64,000 nt of DNA from Aquimarina spinulae (GCF_943373825.1 NZ_CALSBP010000002.1:1291501-1355500), one strand, 5' to 3'; shown: positions 16,624-25,610, numbered from the stretch's first letter. Notes: generated by a model from the letters alone, not told the origin. Program-made: numbers and translations.

Positions 16624-16980
16624 ATGCAGGAATTTATGATTTTTATCAAAACCAAAGGAGACCATTTAGAAGGGCTTTCACCAGAGCAACAACAAGCTCA
16701 TGTTCAAAAAATAGGACTGTACATCGGAGGACTAATGGAAGCTGGAAAATTAAAAGGAGCACAACCTTTAGAAATGAAAGGTGCCATTATTCATGGAAAC
16801 AAAGGCGTTTTTAAAGACGGCCCTTTTAATGAGTCTAAAGAAGTAATTGTAGGCTATTTCCATATAGTAGCAAAAAACTTAGAAGAAGCTATCGAAATTG
16901 CAAAAGCAAACCCAATGTTTGAAGATGCAGAAGGTACTATAGAAGTTAGAGCTATTAAACAAATGGAAGGTATAAATTAA
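16624..16980 (+). CDS. DGPF/YCII-related domain protein
   Basis: This 118-residue cytoplasmic protein carries FKDGPFNESKEVIVGY, the DGPF signature of the YCII-related family. A C-terminal AIEIAKANPMFEDAEGTIEVR is also typical. These small dimeric alpha-beta proteins are standard neighbours and likely targets of ECF42 sigma factors. The enzymatic role is unproven. It lies 90 bases after the sigma gene and opens a three-gene run with spacings of 11 and 2 bases. Confidence 0.88.
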   Translation: MQEFMIFIKTKGDHLEGLSPEQQQAHVQKIGLYIGGLMEAGKLKGAQPLEMKGAIIHGNKGVFKDGPFNESKEVIVGYFHIVAKNLEEAIEIAKANPMFEDAEGTIEVRAIKQMEGIN

Positions 16981-16991
16981 AATGCAAAGCA

Positions 16992-17192
16992 ATGAAAAAT
17001 CTAGAATATAACGGAAACTGTGCGTTTGCCGTAAGCACAGGAAAAACAACGGTTAAAACAAGTACTAAATATATTTTAACTAAAAATGGAAAACACTATG
17101 CTTTTTCTAATGGTGTAGCAAAATTTTTATTCAAACTATTACCCAATCGAATCGAAAAGGCAAATACCGCCTGGAATTCTAAAGACTTATAG
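16992..17192 (+). CDS. YHS-like mini-protein
   Basis: This 66-residue protein reads NGNCAFAVSTGK, then KYILTKNGKHYAFSN and VAKFLFKLLPNRIEKA. It resembles a short YHS-type metal-binding domain (small C/G-rich turn, NGK-x-YAFSN strand, final helix), but only one Cys remains. It lies between the DGPF protein and the SRPBCC protein with almost no spacing, so it belongs to the ECF42 operon. Confidence 0.6.
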   Translation: MKNLEYNGNCAFAVSTGKTTVKTSTKYILTKNGKHYAFSNGVAKFLFKLLPNRIEKANTAWNSKDL

Positions 17193-17194
17193 TA

Positions 17195-17728
17195 ATGAAG
17201 ATATTAAAAAAAACAGGTTTAGGAATACTACTACTAATTCTTTTGATAAGTGTGGTATCGCTATTCTTTTCTACACAAAAAGAAGTAAGCAGATCTACCG
17301 TAATTCACGCACCAGTAGAACATGTTTTTAATCATGTAAATGCTATGGAGAACTGGAAAAAATGGGGCGGGCCATGGCAAGAAGAAGGAATGGATTATGC
17401 TAAAGTAATTCAAAAAACACTGGGAGCAACTGTTGGTGTTGGTTCAAAATTGATTTATAATCAAGGAAAAGGAGATGGAAGTGTTGAAATCATTGAAAGT
17501 GATTTGAATAAACGAATTAAGACACTAATTACTTTTGAAGATGGTGGTTTCGCAAATGGTACCTGGTTATTTAATGAGGATCATAACACAACTACAGTTA
17601 CGTGGACGGTTAAAGTAAATTTAGGGTACAATCCTTTAAAAAGAATTATGGGTAATTTAATGATGGAGCATAAAATAGGTTCTGTCTTTGAAAAAGGATT
17701 AGTCAATCTTAAAAAAGTTTCTGAATAA
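17195..17728 (+). CDS. SRPBCC (polyketide cyclase/START-like) domain protein, membrane-anchored
   Basis: A membrane segment at about 8-25 precedes a SRPBCC hydrophobic-pocket domain. STVIHAPVEHVFNHVNAMENWKKW is the usual first helix-grip segment, and TTVTWTVKVNLGYNPLKRIMG is a late strand and helix. Such domains bind lipophilic ligands. The gene starts two bases after the YHS-like gene and ends the operon at a likely terminator. Confidence 0.85.
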   Translation: MKILKKTGLGILLLILLISVVSLFFSTQKEVSRSTVIHAPVEHVFNHVNAMENWKKWGGPWQEEGMDYAKVIQKTLGATVGVGSKLIYNQGKGDGSVEIIESDLNKRIKTLITFEDGGFANGTWLFNEDHNTTTVTWTVKVNLGYNPLKRIMGNLMMEHKIGSVFEKGLVNLKKVSE

Positions 17729-17752
17729 TCCTGGTCATAAATACATACCTAA

Positions 17753-17795
17753 AAAAGCGGTTCGGGTTAACGCCTATATCGCTTTTATTTTTAAA
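17753..17795 (+). terminator. Probable terminator of the ECF42 operon
   Basis: AAAAGCG (17753-17759) and CGCTTTT (17780-17786) form a stem over a 20-base loop that can fold further, followed by ATTTTTA. It lies between this operon and the convergent methyltransferase gene. Confidence 0.5.
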
Positions 17796-17915
17796 TTAAG
17801 TATCTTAATTTCTGAAAAATTAGTTAAAAAACTAATAAAAATAACACTTCCCTGACAACGAAATCACAACACATACACTAACCACATTTGAATACAACCC
17901 TTGGTATAAAAACAA

Positions 17916-18605
17916 CTATAGTTTAAAAAAATTATACAGCGTAGTTACAATACTCCCCCGATGATTATCTAAAGTAATAGATACCAATTGTTTTTCTTCT
18001 TTTACCTTAACATTAAATGGTGGTGCTAATATGTTTAGACCACTTTGTTTTTTCAGTCTAATTCCTTGTCCGGAAATAATATCTATATTGGGAACAAAAT
18101 CGCCTTCAGGTAAATGCTCTGTTAAAATAACATATTCAAAATCAGTTAACTTGCTCACTACACTTTGTACTTCTGCATTCGATAGATGTTGTAACACTTG
18201 TCTCACTATAGCGCAATCCCCAGAAGGCAGATCATCTACTGCAATATCCAAACAATGAAATTCTAAATTTTCTGCTTTAAAGTTTTCTTTATTATATGCT
18301 ATAAGATCTGTTACTATATCTACCGCAACATACTGCTTCGTATACTTTACCAATTCTTTTCCTACATTAAAATCCCCACAACCTAAATCACATACGGTAA
18401 GAGGACTTTTAAAAGATGTTAAAAATGAGGTTACAACATCTATATAGGGATCTACGATCTCGGGTTGATGTGACCCTGCACCCGAATAAAAACCAGATGT
18501 ATTACCTCCCCAAAGTTTCATTTTATAAACTTGCTCCATAGCATCTTTAGTTGGCCAGGGCTTTTTTATTCTATTGGCTCTATCTTCTTTCTTTTTCATA
18601 AACAT
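17916..18605 (-). CDS. Class I SAM-dependent methyltransferase
   Basis: Motif I VCDLGCGDFNVGK and a following acidic strand end (YVAVDIV) show a Rossmann-type methyltransferase. HCLDIAVDDLPSGDCAIVRQ and LQHLSNAEV fit motifs II to IV. The frame continues upstream to a GTG at 18653, but the ATG at 18605 (or 18599) gives a more usual N-terminus (MFMKKKED), so I start it there. It is a single gene on the minus strand. Substrate unknown. Confidence 0.8.
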   Translation of the reverse strand: MFMKKKEDRANRIKKPWPTKDAMEQVYKMKLWGGNTSGFYSGAGSHQPEIVDPYIDVVTSFLTSFKSPLTVCDLGCGDFNVGKELVKYTKQYVAVDIVTDLIAYNKENFKAENLEFHCLDIAVDDLPSGDCAIVRQVLQHLSNAEVQSVVSKLTDFEYVILTEHLPEGDFVPNIDIISGQGIRLKKQSGLNILAPPFNVKVKEEKQLVSITLDNHRGSIVTTLYNFFKL

Positions 18606-18856
18606 TCTATTGATCCCATATATACTATAAAAACATTTGGCAACTATTTTCACTGAAAACAGTGAGAGATAAAAATATACTTAAATTTACTTTTGTTCTA
18701 AATTAAAATTAATCATTCTGTTAGCAAATTTCCTGCTGAAACTAAAAATCTAAAAAGCTTCGGAAATTATACCTAACATGAAATTATATAGAGAAATTTT
18801 TCAAAGAAATATTAGAGTTACAAACTTTATGTAAATAACAAATAGTTACGCTACAT

Positions 18857-19375
18857 ATGAAAAAAAACATCCTCTTTTTACTACTATTGTTATCAGGAGT
18901 ACAATATGTAGTTGCACAGCATTGTGGATGGGAAGCGATGTGTTACAAGATTTTAATTTTAGAAAAAGAATCTATACACCCCAATCACCAATTTGCAATA
19001 CAATTATTAGATAGCACGTATACTCCTGTAAAAGATAGTAATAATAGGATTGTTTCTTTTTACCAACAAAAAAAGAACAATACATTAGTATCGCATTCGA
19101 CAATGCATGATGTTTTGCCAAACTTGGAGGGATTTAGCCTTAAAAATTTTTCGGGCCTTAACCATTTTGTTACGCTATTTCAGTCTTGTCATAATAAAAA
19201 TTATCATTTACAAATTGAAAATAAAACAGTGAATCAAAAGCAAATCATAGCTCTAGAACCAAAACATTTTCAGACCATATGTAGTTCGTATATAAACGTT
19301 AATTTAAAGGATAAAACATTAGAAATCTTCGATATTATTAAAAAATGTAAAGACGCAATAATTAAATTAAAATAA
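18857..19375 (+). CDS. Secreted protein of unknown function
   Basis: The 172-residue protein starts with a signal peptide (MKKNILFLLLLLSGVQYVVA, cleavage near AQ). The mature part contains four or more cysteines (HCGWEAMCYK, FQSCHNK, QTICSSY), so disulfides are likely outside the cytoplasm. No family is recognised. The gene lies 57 bases before the MBL-fold hydrolase gene on the same strand. Confidence 0.55.
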   Translation: MKKNILFLLLLLSGVQYVVAQHCGWEAMCYKILILEKESIHPNHQFAIQLLDSTYTPVKDSNNRIVSFYQQKKNNTLVSHSTMHDVLPNLEGFSLKNFSGLNHFVTLFQSCHNKNYHLQIENKTVNQKQIIALEPKHFQTICSSYINVNLKDKTLEIFDIIKKCKDAIIKLK

Positions 19376-19432
19376 AATTTTTGGTATTTTACTGACTCCC
19401 AATGCCTTAACCCTCCACATATAAAACAAATC

Positions 19433-20599
19433 ATGAATATTCAATTAATACATTTACCCGATATAAAACAATTGACACTAATTTTTCTTTGTGTGTTTTT
19501 CACTTCCTGCTCAGATCAAAAAACAAAGAAAAAGGGTGAAATAGCTGTTCGACATGAAACAAAGTTAGAACAGGAATCTAATTTTGCTCAACAGAAGATA
19601 ACCGATAATCTTTATGTTGTAAAATCTAAGAATTACCATACAAATGTTGGTGTTTTTATAGGAAATAAAGAGATCATTTTAATCGATCCTATGACAGGCT
19701 CTAATAATCACCAGGCCTTATTAGAAAAAATAAAAGAGCTTTCTAATAAACCTATTAAATATGTAATCAACACACATCATCATGAAGATCACACTGGGGC
19801 AAATTCATTCTTTGCAGAATTAGGAGCAACAATTATTTCGCAAGAAAATACTAAATATACCTCTGCAAAATACGATGTTACTTTTAAAAACGAGTATACT
19901 CTCGATTTAGAAAATGAAAGAATCGAGTTATATCATATTACTTCACACACTTTTGACGATGTGCTTATCTATTTCACTAAAAACAACACTATTTTTATGG
20001 GAGATACCTATATGACTAATTTCTTTCCGCATTTTTATTTCGGAGGTGGTAGTAAGGGTCATATAAATTTCATAGACAAAGCATTATCTATTGGAAACCA
20101 AAATACTGTTATTGTAGCGGGTCATGGTAAATTATCTTCTGATAAAGCAGAACTTCATACCTATAGAAAAAATTCAATACAATGGATTGAAAAAATCAAA
20201 GAACTATCACTTGCAGGCAAAACTCCGGATGAAATAGCTCAAGATGAAAAAATTAAACAATTAGCTATGGCTTTTTGCGGAAATAATACCGTACATCCCC
20301 AAACAATTGAAAAAACAATTTCTGTTGACTACAATTCTGGCACTGCGTTTCCAGAAAATGCAAAAAATTACGAAGGAATGTACCAATATAAAGATGGGGA
20401 AATTGATGAATTAATTTTTCAAGATAAAAAATTAATGCTGCGAAGAAAAGGCGCATATATATTTGAGCTCTCTACGCTTTCTGATACCAAATTTCATATC
20501 AAAGGACAAGTACCATACAGATATATCTCTTTTTCGAATGACGGAAAAGAATTGACTTATTTTAATGGAAAAGAAAGTCAAATCGCAAAAAGAAAATAA
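19433..20599 (+). CDS. MBL-fold metallo-hydrolase, lipoprotein
   Basis: The lipobox FFTSC (Cys 26) follows a hydrophobic N-terminus. The metallo-beta-lactamase fold is clear: HHHEDHTGA at 115-123 gives HxHxDH, with IFMGDTYM later supplying the Asp and VAGHGKL the next His. The last ~90 residues (after VDYNSGTAFPENAKNYEG) look like a separate small beta domain. It would act outside the cytoplasm. Family members include beta-lactamases and other hydrolases; a specific role cannot be assigned. Confidence 0.82.
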   Translation: MNIQLIHLPDIKQLTLIFLCVFFTSCSDQKTKKKGEIAVRHETKLEQESNFAQQKITDNLYVVKSKNYHTNVGVFIGNKEIILIDPMTGSNNHQALLEKIKELSNKPIKYVINTHHHEDHTGANSFFAELGATIISQENTKYTSAKYDVTFKNEYTLDLENERIELYHITSHTFDDVLIYFTKNNTIFMGDTYMTNFFPHFYFGGGSKGHINFIDKALSIGNQNTVIVAGHGKLSSDKAELHTYRKNSIQWIEKIKELSLAGKTPDEIAQDEKIKQLAMAFCGNNTVHPQTIEKTISVDYNSGTAFPENAKNYEGMYQYKDGEIDELIFQDKKLMLRRKGAYIFELSTLSDTKFHIKGQVPYRYISFSNDGKELTYFNGKESQIAKRK

Positions 20600-20649
20600 C
20601 AAATAATAGTCAATGTTACAGAAGTCCTTAATATTATAAAAACCATGTG

Positions 20650-20690
20650 ATGCTATACCCCTCGACAAACTCAGAAGAGGCCTTTCGAAA
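20650..20690. repeat. Degenerate dispersed palindromic repeat
   Basis: CCCCTCGACAAACTCAGAAG followed by AGGCCTTTCGAAAAG is a decayed member of the CTTCGA...CTCAGG repeat class at 369-398 and 3169-3222. It fills much of the gap before the Crp/Fnr gene. Confidence 0.45.
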
Positions 20691-20763
20691 AGCTATTTTA
20701 TGGTTCAAATTCATTATCTTTCCATAGTCAAATCATAACTTTATGTAGTCCTACGTATATCTG

Positions 20764-21354
20764 ATGCGTCAAAAAAATAATTCAATGCTAGATGAAATTA
20801 TTGCTAAAATAACAAGCGAATATGATACGCTGTCAAATGAAATCATTGAAGAGTGGAAAAGCGATATTCTAATGTTAGAATTAGAAAAAGGTACTCAATT
20901 GGTACGTGAAGGTAGTTATACAAATAAGCTTTTTTATATCTATAAAGGGAGTGCAAAGGCATATCACCTAAAAGACGGAAAAGCCATAGCAGATTGGTTT
21001 TCTTTTGAGCATGAATTTATCTGTGCAATTACCGGTTATTTTTTGGGCCATCCCAGTGAGCATTATATAGAACTTACCGAAGATAGTATCTTATTAGAGT
21101 TTAACCGGAAACATATCAATATCCTTTCAAATAAATATCACGATTTTGAACGATTTACAAGAAATGCCATTACAAAAATAATGCTTCAACTACAGAAAAG
21201 GGTCGTATATCTTCAGTTCTCTACTGCAAAAGAACGATATGACTTTCTTTTAAAAGAATATCCTAAAATAGAATTACATATTTCATTGGGTGATATTGCT
21301 TCGTACATCGGTATAACCCAAGAGACCCTAAGCCGGATTAGAGCACAGAAATAG
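20764..21354 (+). CDS. Crp/Fnr family transcriptional regulator
   Basis: Residues ~25-125 form a cyclic-nucleotide-binding beta-barrel (LEKGTQLVREGSYTNKLFYI, then YKGSAKAYHLKDGKAIADWF). The C-terminus ends in a winged helix (LGDIASYIGITQETLSRIR), where ETLSR is the recognition-helix signature. It is short at 196 residues but complete for Bacteroidetes members. No Fe-S cysteines are seen. It precedes the PNPOx-like gene by 70 bases on the same strand and may control it. Confidence 0.9.
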   Translation: MRQKNNSMLDEIIAKITSEYDTLSNEIIEEWKSDILMLELEKGTQLVREGSYTNKLFYIYKGSAKAYHLKDGKAIADWFSFEHEFICAITGYFLGHPSEHYIELTEDSILLEFNRKHINILSNKYHDFERFTRNAITKIMLQLQKRVVYLQFSTAKERYDFLLKEYPKIELHISLGDIASYIGITQETLSRIRAQK

Positions 21355-21424
21355 TCGAATTTGATCTATGTCAAAAGATTTCTGTTTCTAAATATTGACT
21401 TTTACATAATGTAAAAGGAATAAA

Positions 21425-21910
21425 ATGGATAGTATCGCAAACTGGAAATTTATCAGAAAGCATTTTAATGTTACCTATAAGACCAGCTTATCGGTTGCTA
21501 TAGCTTCTGTAGATAATGATAACAAACCGACGGTAACACCAATAGGAACTTTTTTTTTAAACAAAGATCAAACCGGTTTCTATTTTGAGAAATTTCCTAA
21601 AAAGATACCTCATAATGTAAAAACAAATAAAAACGTATGTGTTTTAGGTGTGAATAGCAGCAAATGGTTTTGGATAAAAGCGCTTTACAAATTAAAATTT
21701 GATTCTTATCCTGCTATTAGACTCTATGGAATGTTAGGAGAGAAAAGAAAAGCCACTGATATTGAGATTTCAAGACTAAACAGACGGATGAAAACAACAA
21801 AAGGATTAAAAGGAAATGCATACCTATGGGGGAATATGGAATACGTTCGTGATATAAAATTTACCACGGCAGAAGGAGTAAATATTGGAAAAATGACAGA
21901 GGTATTATGA
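21425..21910 (+). CDS. Pyridoxamine 5'-phosphate oxidase-like (PNPOx-like, split-barrel) protein
   Basis: This 161-residue protein has the split-barrel flavin-binding layout: SLSVAIASVDNDNKPTVTPI in the first strands, FYFEKFPKKIPHNVKTNKNV in the middle, and IRLYGMLGEKRKA later. Such proteins bind FMN, F420 or heme. Its stop codon overlaps the thioesterase start (ATGA at 21907-21910), which suggests translational coupling. Confidence 0.82.
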   Translation: MDSIANWKFIRKHFNVTYKTSLSVAIASVDNDNKPTVTPIGTFFLNKDQTGFYFEKFPKKIPHNVKTNKNVCVLGVNSSKWFWIKALYKLKFDSYPAIRLYGMLGEKRKATDIEISRLNRRMKTTKGLKGNAYLWGNMEYVRDIKFTTAEGVNIGKMTEVL

Positions 21911-22391
21911 AAATAACTAAAACCCCAGAAAGTAGAGCAATAATCCGTTTTCCTGATTGTGATCCATTCAATCATTTAAACAACTCTAGGTATATAGATT
22001 ATTTTATAAATGCCAGAGAAGACCATTTGGTAAATAATCATGATTTTGATGTATATCGGTATGCAAAAAAACAGGTAGAAGCTGGTTAGTGACTCAAAAT
22101 CAAATCGCATATTTTAACCCTGTGCAGTTAATGGAAAAAGTAATCATTCTATCAACAATATTAGAATGGAATACCAGCGATATTCTGGTAGAAATGCAAA
22201 TGTGGAACGAAGAAAAGACCCTATTAAAATCGGTATTATGGACAATATTTACGCATTACGATTTAATTCATCAGAAGAGAAGTAAACATAATGCATATCT
22301 AAATGAAAAATTTAGTGAATATGAAAATCCGTTACCATCTTCGCTTCGCTTTAAGCAAAGAATAATCAACATAAAACAGAATGATAAATAG
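21907..22391 (+). pseudogene. 4-hydroxybenzoyl-CoA-type thioesterase split by a frameshift
   Basis: The first frame gives RFPDCDPFNHLNNSRYIDYF, the hot-dog thioesterase start with catalytic Asp (DCDPFNHLNN), and runs into TAG at 22087 after 60 residues. The rest of the domain (WLVTQNQIAYFNPVQLMEKV and on) continues in another frame to 22391. The break follows GC-A7-CAGG at about 22063. One extra A there would read AKKTGRSWLVTQNQ and restore a ~160-residue protein. It may be a true mutation, phase variation or slippage in the A-run, or a sequencing error. Confidence 0.8.
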
Positions 22392-22447
22392 CACAATACC
22401 TATTGAGTCTATTAATCTACATACTTATAACATAATTACAAGCCCAT

Positions 22448-22879
22448 ATGAAATCGACATCAAAAATTTCAAAAATAGCCATAGTAGTCTCTATCCTCTT
22501 TTTATTATTTTATCACATATCAAAGCTATATATCATCTATTTTGGAGACGATATGGTAAACTCATATAATTTCTTACACTCATTTCAAGATGGTATTCCT
22601 GTTTCGGCCATAATAACGATACAGAGTATTCTTAGAGGTATAATAATTATTAGTCTAACCTTAATTATTTTTAGAAAAAATATAGGACCAGCATTGATGT
22701 GGCTAGGCATAGGAACACTTATTTCTACTCAATTTTTTATCGTATCTCAATCAAACCATGACTTGATCCTTTCGATTCACTCTGGATTAAAACCGCTAAA
22801 AGGTTTAATTCTTCCCATAGTCATAACGTATCTATATAACAAAATCAACCCAACCAAGATATCAAATCATATTTTCTAA
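22448..22879 (+). CDS. Small multi-pass membrane protein, unknown
   Basis: This 143-residue protein has about four hydrophobic helices (8-30, 50-75, 82-100, 115-130) and few charged residues. Short loops include FGDDMVNSYNFLHSFQDG. No family is recognised. It follows the frameshifted thioesterase on the same strand. The promoter-like element for the next gene starts at its 3' end. Confidence 0.55.
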   Translation: MKSTSKISKIAIVVSILFLLFYHISKLYIIYFGDDMVNSYNFLHSFQDGIPVSAIITIQSILRGIIIISLTLIIFRKNIGPALMWLGIGTLISTQFFIVSQSNHDLILSIHSGLKPLKGLILPIVITYLYNKINPTKISNHIF

Positions 22880-22884
22880 AACCG

Positions 22885-22943
22885 TATTTTTGGTATGCGC
22901 TCTTGTGTATAAGATTAGTTTTTAAATAAATATAAACTGATAT
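22885..22943 (+). promoter_or_regulatory. Promoter module P1 (TATTTTTG box plus hairpin) before serine hydrolase
   Basis: AAAACCGTATTTTTGGTAT contains TATTTTTG (22885-22892), a match to the Bacteroidetes -7 box TAnnTTTG. TATGCGC-TCTT-GTGTATA (22894-22911) forms a 7-bp hairpin with two G-T pairs, then AGTTTTTAAATAAATATAAA follows. The same order recurs at 26610 and 27712 with different stem sequences. It starts 96 bases before the ATG. Confidence 0.55.
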
Positions 22944-22980
22944 AACCATACTGGTACATATATTGTGGTTACTTATTACT

Positions 22981-24075
22981 ATGAAAAACATAGCAACCCA
23001 AACATTTTTTATCCTCTTAATTAGTACATTTTGCTACGGACAAAACCCATATAAATATTCTCAGCCAAAAAACTTAGAGGACGGATGGGAAACAAGCAAT
23101 TTACATTCAAAGAATATCGATACTACAAGAATCTATCGGTTATTCAACCAAGTGCAGAATGGTAAAAATAAGTTACACAGTATTTTATTAGTAAAAAATA
23201 ATCAAATCATTATTGAAGAATATTTCAACGACCATTCTGCAAATAAGCAACACGACCTTCGTTCTACAACAAAAAGTATAAGGTCAATTTTATTGGGAAT
23301 TGCAATTGATAAAGGATTTATTGATAACATCGACGATCCCATATCAAAGTATCTCAAAAATCCCGTGCCAACCAAAAATCTTGATAAGAGAAAAGATAAA
23401 ATCACAATCAGACATCTATTAACCATGTCACCTGGATTTGATTGTAATGACTGGGATAAGAAATCAGCGGGGCAAGAGGATAGAGTTTATAAAAAAAAGG
23501 ATTGGCTTCAATATACGCTTAATTTGCCAATGGTTAACGAACCAGGAACAGTCTCTAACTATTGCTCTATGGGCGTAGTTTTAATAGCTGAAATAATAAG
23601 TCAAACCTCAAAAATGACAATCGACAAATTTTCTAAGAAATACTTATTCAATCCATTAGGTATTACCAATATAAGTTGGGGACATACTTCAAATAAAAAG
23701 GTGATTCCTTCGGGAAAAAGGTTGTATATGACCTCACGCGATATGGCAAAAATCGGACAATTAATACTCAACAATGGAAAGTGGAATGAAAGACAAATTG
23801 TTTCTAAAAAATGGATTGAGGAATCGACCACTCCAAAAACAAAAATTACAGGAATTGATTACGGCTATTTGTGGTGGAACATTCCGTTTAAAGTAAACGA
23901 AAAAATGATAATTTCTAAAACTGCAACTGGAAACGGAGGGCAATATATCATGATTTTCCCTAAACTGGATATGGTTGCTGTATTTACAGGTGGCGCATAC
24001 AACTCGCAAGAAGATAAGTTACCTTTTGTAATAATGAAAAACGTCTTCTTACCGGCATTCGTAAACAAAAAATAA
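22981..24075 (+). CDS. Secreted class C beta-lactamase-like serine hydrolase
   Basis: A signal peptide (MKNIATQTFFILLISTFCYG) starts at the ATG at 22981, chosen over an upstream in-frame ATG at 22963. The catalytic SxxK is STTK (S95-K98). The usual YxN is YCS (Y194), which still has the Tyr base but not the Asn. The third motif region reads TGNGGQYIMIFP. It would be a periplasmic penicillin-binding-protein-like esterase or amidase. It has its own promoter-like module and resembles the fragment at the left edge of the window. Confidence 0.85.
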   Translation: MKNIATQTFFILLISTFCYGQNPYKYSQPKNLEDGWETSNLHSKNIDTTRIYRLFNQVQNGKNKLHSILLVKNNQIIIEEYFNDHSANKQHDLRSTTKSIRSILLGIAIDKGFIDNIDDPISKYLKNPVPTKNLDKRKDKITIRHLLTMSPGFDCNDWDKKSAGQEDRVYKKKDWLQYTLNLPMVNEPGTVSNYCSMGVVLIAEIISQTSKMTIDKFSKKYLFNPLGITNISWGHTSNKKVIPSGKRLYMTSRDMAKIGQLILNNGKWNERQIVSKKWIEESTTPKTKITGIDYGYLWWNIPFKVNEKMIISKTATGNGGQYIMIFPKLDMVAVFTGGAYNSQEDKLPFVIMKNVFLPAFVNKK

Positions 24076-24112
24076 AAATCGATATCATTTAAAACTATTA
24101 TCATTTTCTAAT

Positions 24113-24345
24113 ATGGAAGGAAAATCGTTTAACGAGATCTGGGGTATTCTAAAAAACCTAAATAGTTATCAAACCAAAGATGAAATTGATGCATTGGTAT
24201 ATGGCTATCGAAAAAAACAAGCCTTGAATTAAAAACAGATAGATATGAAATGAGATTCATAGCAAACGGATATGTATTCGAAAATCAACAGTCTTTTTTC
24301 AAATCTTTAAAATACGGATACAAAATAGAAGTGATACCAAAATAA
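24113..24345 (+). other. Two short open frames, doubtful small genes or remnants
   Basis: 24113-24232 encodes 39 residues (FNEIWGILKNLNSYQTKDEI...YGYRKKQALN) and 24250-24345 encodes 31 residues (MRFIANGYVFENQQ...EVIPK). Both look like natural protein sequence rather than random translation but match nothing I know. They may be small genes or pieces of a decayed one. A spacer tag (TACAACATGTAAGTAT, 24351) follows them. Confidence 0.3.
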
Positions 24346-24392
24346 TCTAATACAACATGTAAGTATATCAAAAATAACATTACAATAAACCA

Positions 24393-24518
24393 TTAACATT
24401 TATGTGATGAGCTACTAGATTTAATTCCTAAAATAGCATTAAACTGTTTGACTTCGCGTTTATAAAACTGGAAGAATTTACGTAGTAAAAAAGCAAAACT
24501 ATGGCTGGATTGTTTCAT
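24393..24518 (-). CDS. Possible 41-residue basic small protein
   Basis: On the minus strand an ATG at 24518 opens MKQSSHSFAFLLRKFFQFYK, then REVKQFNAILGIKSSSSSHK and a final Cys before TAA. The pattern is amphipathic and strongly basic. It lies alone in a 776-base gap (24076-24851) with no other gene on that strand. The remainder of that gap to 24851 shows nothing I can support. Confidence 0.35.
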   Translation of the reverse strand: MKQSSHSFAFLLRKFFQFYKREVKQFNAILGIKSSSSSHKC

Positions 24519-24851
24519 AAGTATGTAATTTTAGATATACTTTATTGGTATCGTTATATATAAAAATATCACACTTTTTAGAAGAAATTTTTACGGTAAG
24601 AATAATTGCTGTCACTAAAGTCTCTCTTTATAATGATATACGTACTGGTATAAAAACATCAAGAACCTCATTTTTGAAATACAACCACCTATATTGAATA
24701 AGTCTTAAAAAAATGTAATCGAGTATATGTATAGTGTTTGTGGTGAGAGTTTATCCTTACATATTAGATTTGGATAAGATGACCATAGATTTGAAACATT
24801 ATAGTTTTCTACATTGACTCAATTTTGTATTGTAATTAAAAACAATATAAA

Positions 24852-25610
24852 ATGACTCAAAAAACAGCAATTATAACAGGAGCAAGTCGAGGTTTAGGAA
24901 GAGATATGGCCCTTAATCTTGCAAAGGATGGTGTAAACATTATCTTCTCTTATCACAGCAATGATAAAAAAGCAAAAGAAGTTATTTTAGAAATAGAATC
25001 TGTCGGGCAAAAAGCGGTTGCTTTTCCTTTTGATGCGAATAACTATAAAAGCGGACAAGAATTTATGGCCAAAGCAACAGATTATTTAGAGCAAGAAAAT
25101 GGTAGCGCTAACTTTGATTTTTTAATTAATAATGCCGGAACAGGAGTTTTTAATTTGATATCTGATACTACAGAAGAACAATTCAATGAAATGATGAATG
25201 TACACCTCAAAAGTGTATATTTTTTAACCCAAAAAGCATTACCATATCTTAATCGAGGTGGGCGAATTATTAATATCTCTAGTGGATTAACGCGTTTTAG
25301 TTTACCGGGGATGTCTGCTTATGCCATGATGAAAGGCGGTATAGAAGTATTTACACGGTATTTAGCAAAAGAATTAGGAGAACATAAAATTACCGCCAAT
25401 GTTATTGCTCCTGGGGCTATAGCAACCGATTTTGCCGAAGGAAGTAATCGGGATAATGAAGAAAAAAGAGCGATTATAGCCAATATTACAGCATTAGGTC
25501 GCGTTGGCGAAGCTGAGGATGTCGGGGGTACTGTTGCTTTTTTATGTTCTGATAAAGCAGGTTGGATTAACGGTCAACGTATCGAAGTATCTGGAGGAAT
25601 GTTAGTATAA
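24852..25610 (+). CDS. Short-chain dehydrogenase/reductase (classical SDR)
   Basis: The NAD(P)-binding motif TGASRGLG (9-16), NNAG (93-96), the catalytic Ser in INISSG, and Y157/K161 in SAYAMMKGG are all present, as is the closing LCSDKAGWINGQRIEVSGGM. At 252 residues it is a complete FabG-like oxidoreductase. The substrate is unknown. The AraC-type regulator gene starts 24 bases downstream, so it may control or be co-transcribed with this gene. Confidence 0.92.
   Translation: MTQKTAIITGASRGLGRDMALNLAKDGVNIIFSYHSNDKKAKEVILEIESVGQKAVAFPFDANNYKSGQEFMAKATDYLEQENGSANFDFLINNAGTGVFNLISDTTEEQFNEMMNVHLKSVYFLTQKALPYLNRGGRIINISSGLTRFSLPGMSAYAMMKGGIEVFTRYLAKELGEHKITANVIAPGAIATDFAEGSNRDNEEKRAIIANITALGRVGEAEDVGGTVAFLCSDKAGWINGQRIEVSGGMLV

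Noticed and set aside
22381..22569. 62-codon plus-strand frame
   Set aside because: Mostly overlaps the membrane protein at 22448 in another frame, which has better composition.
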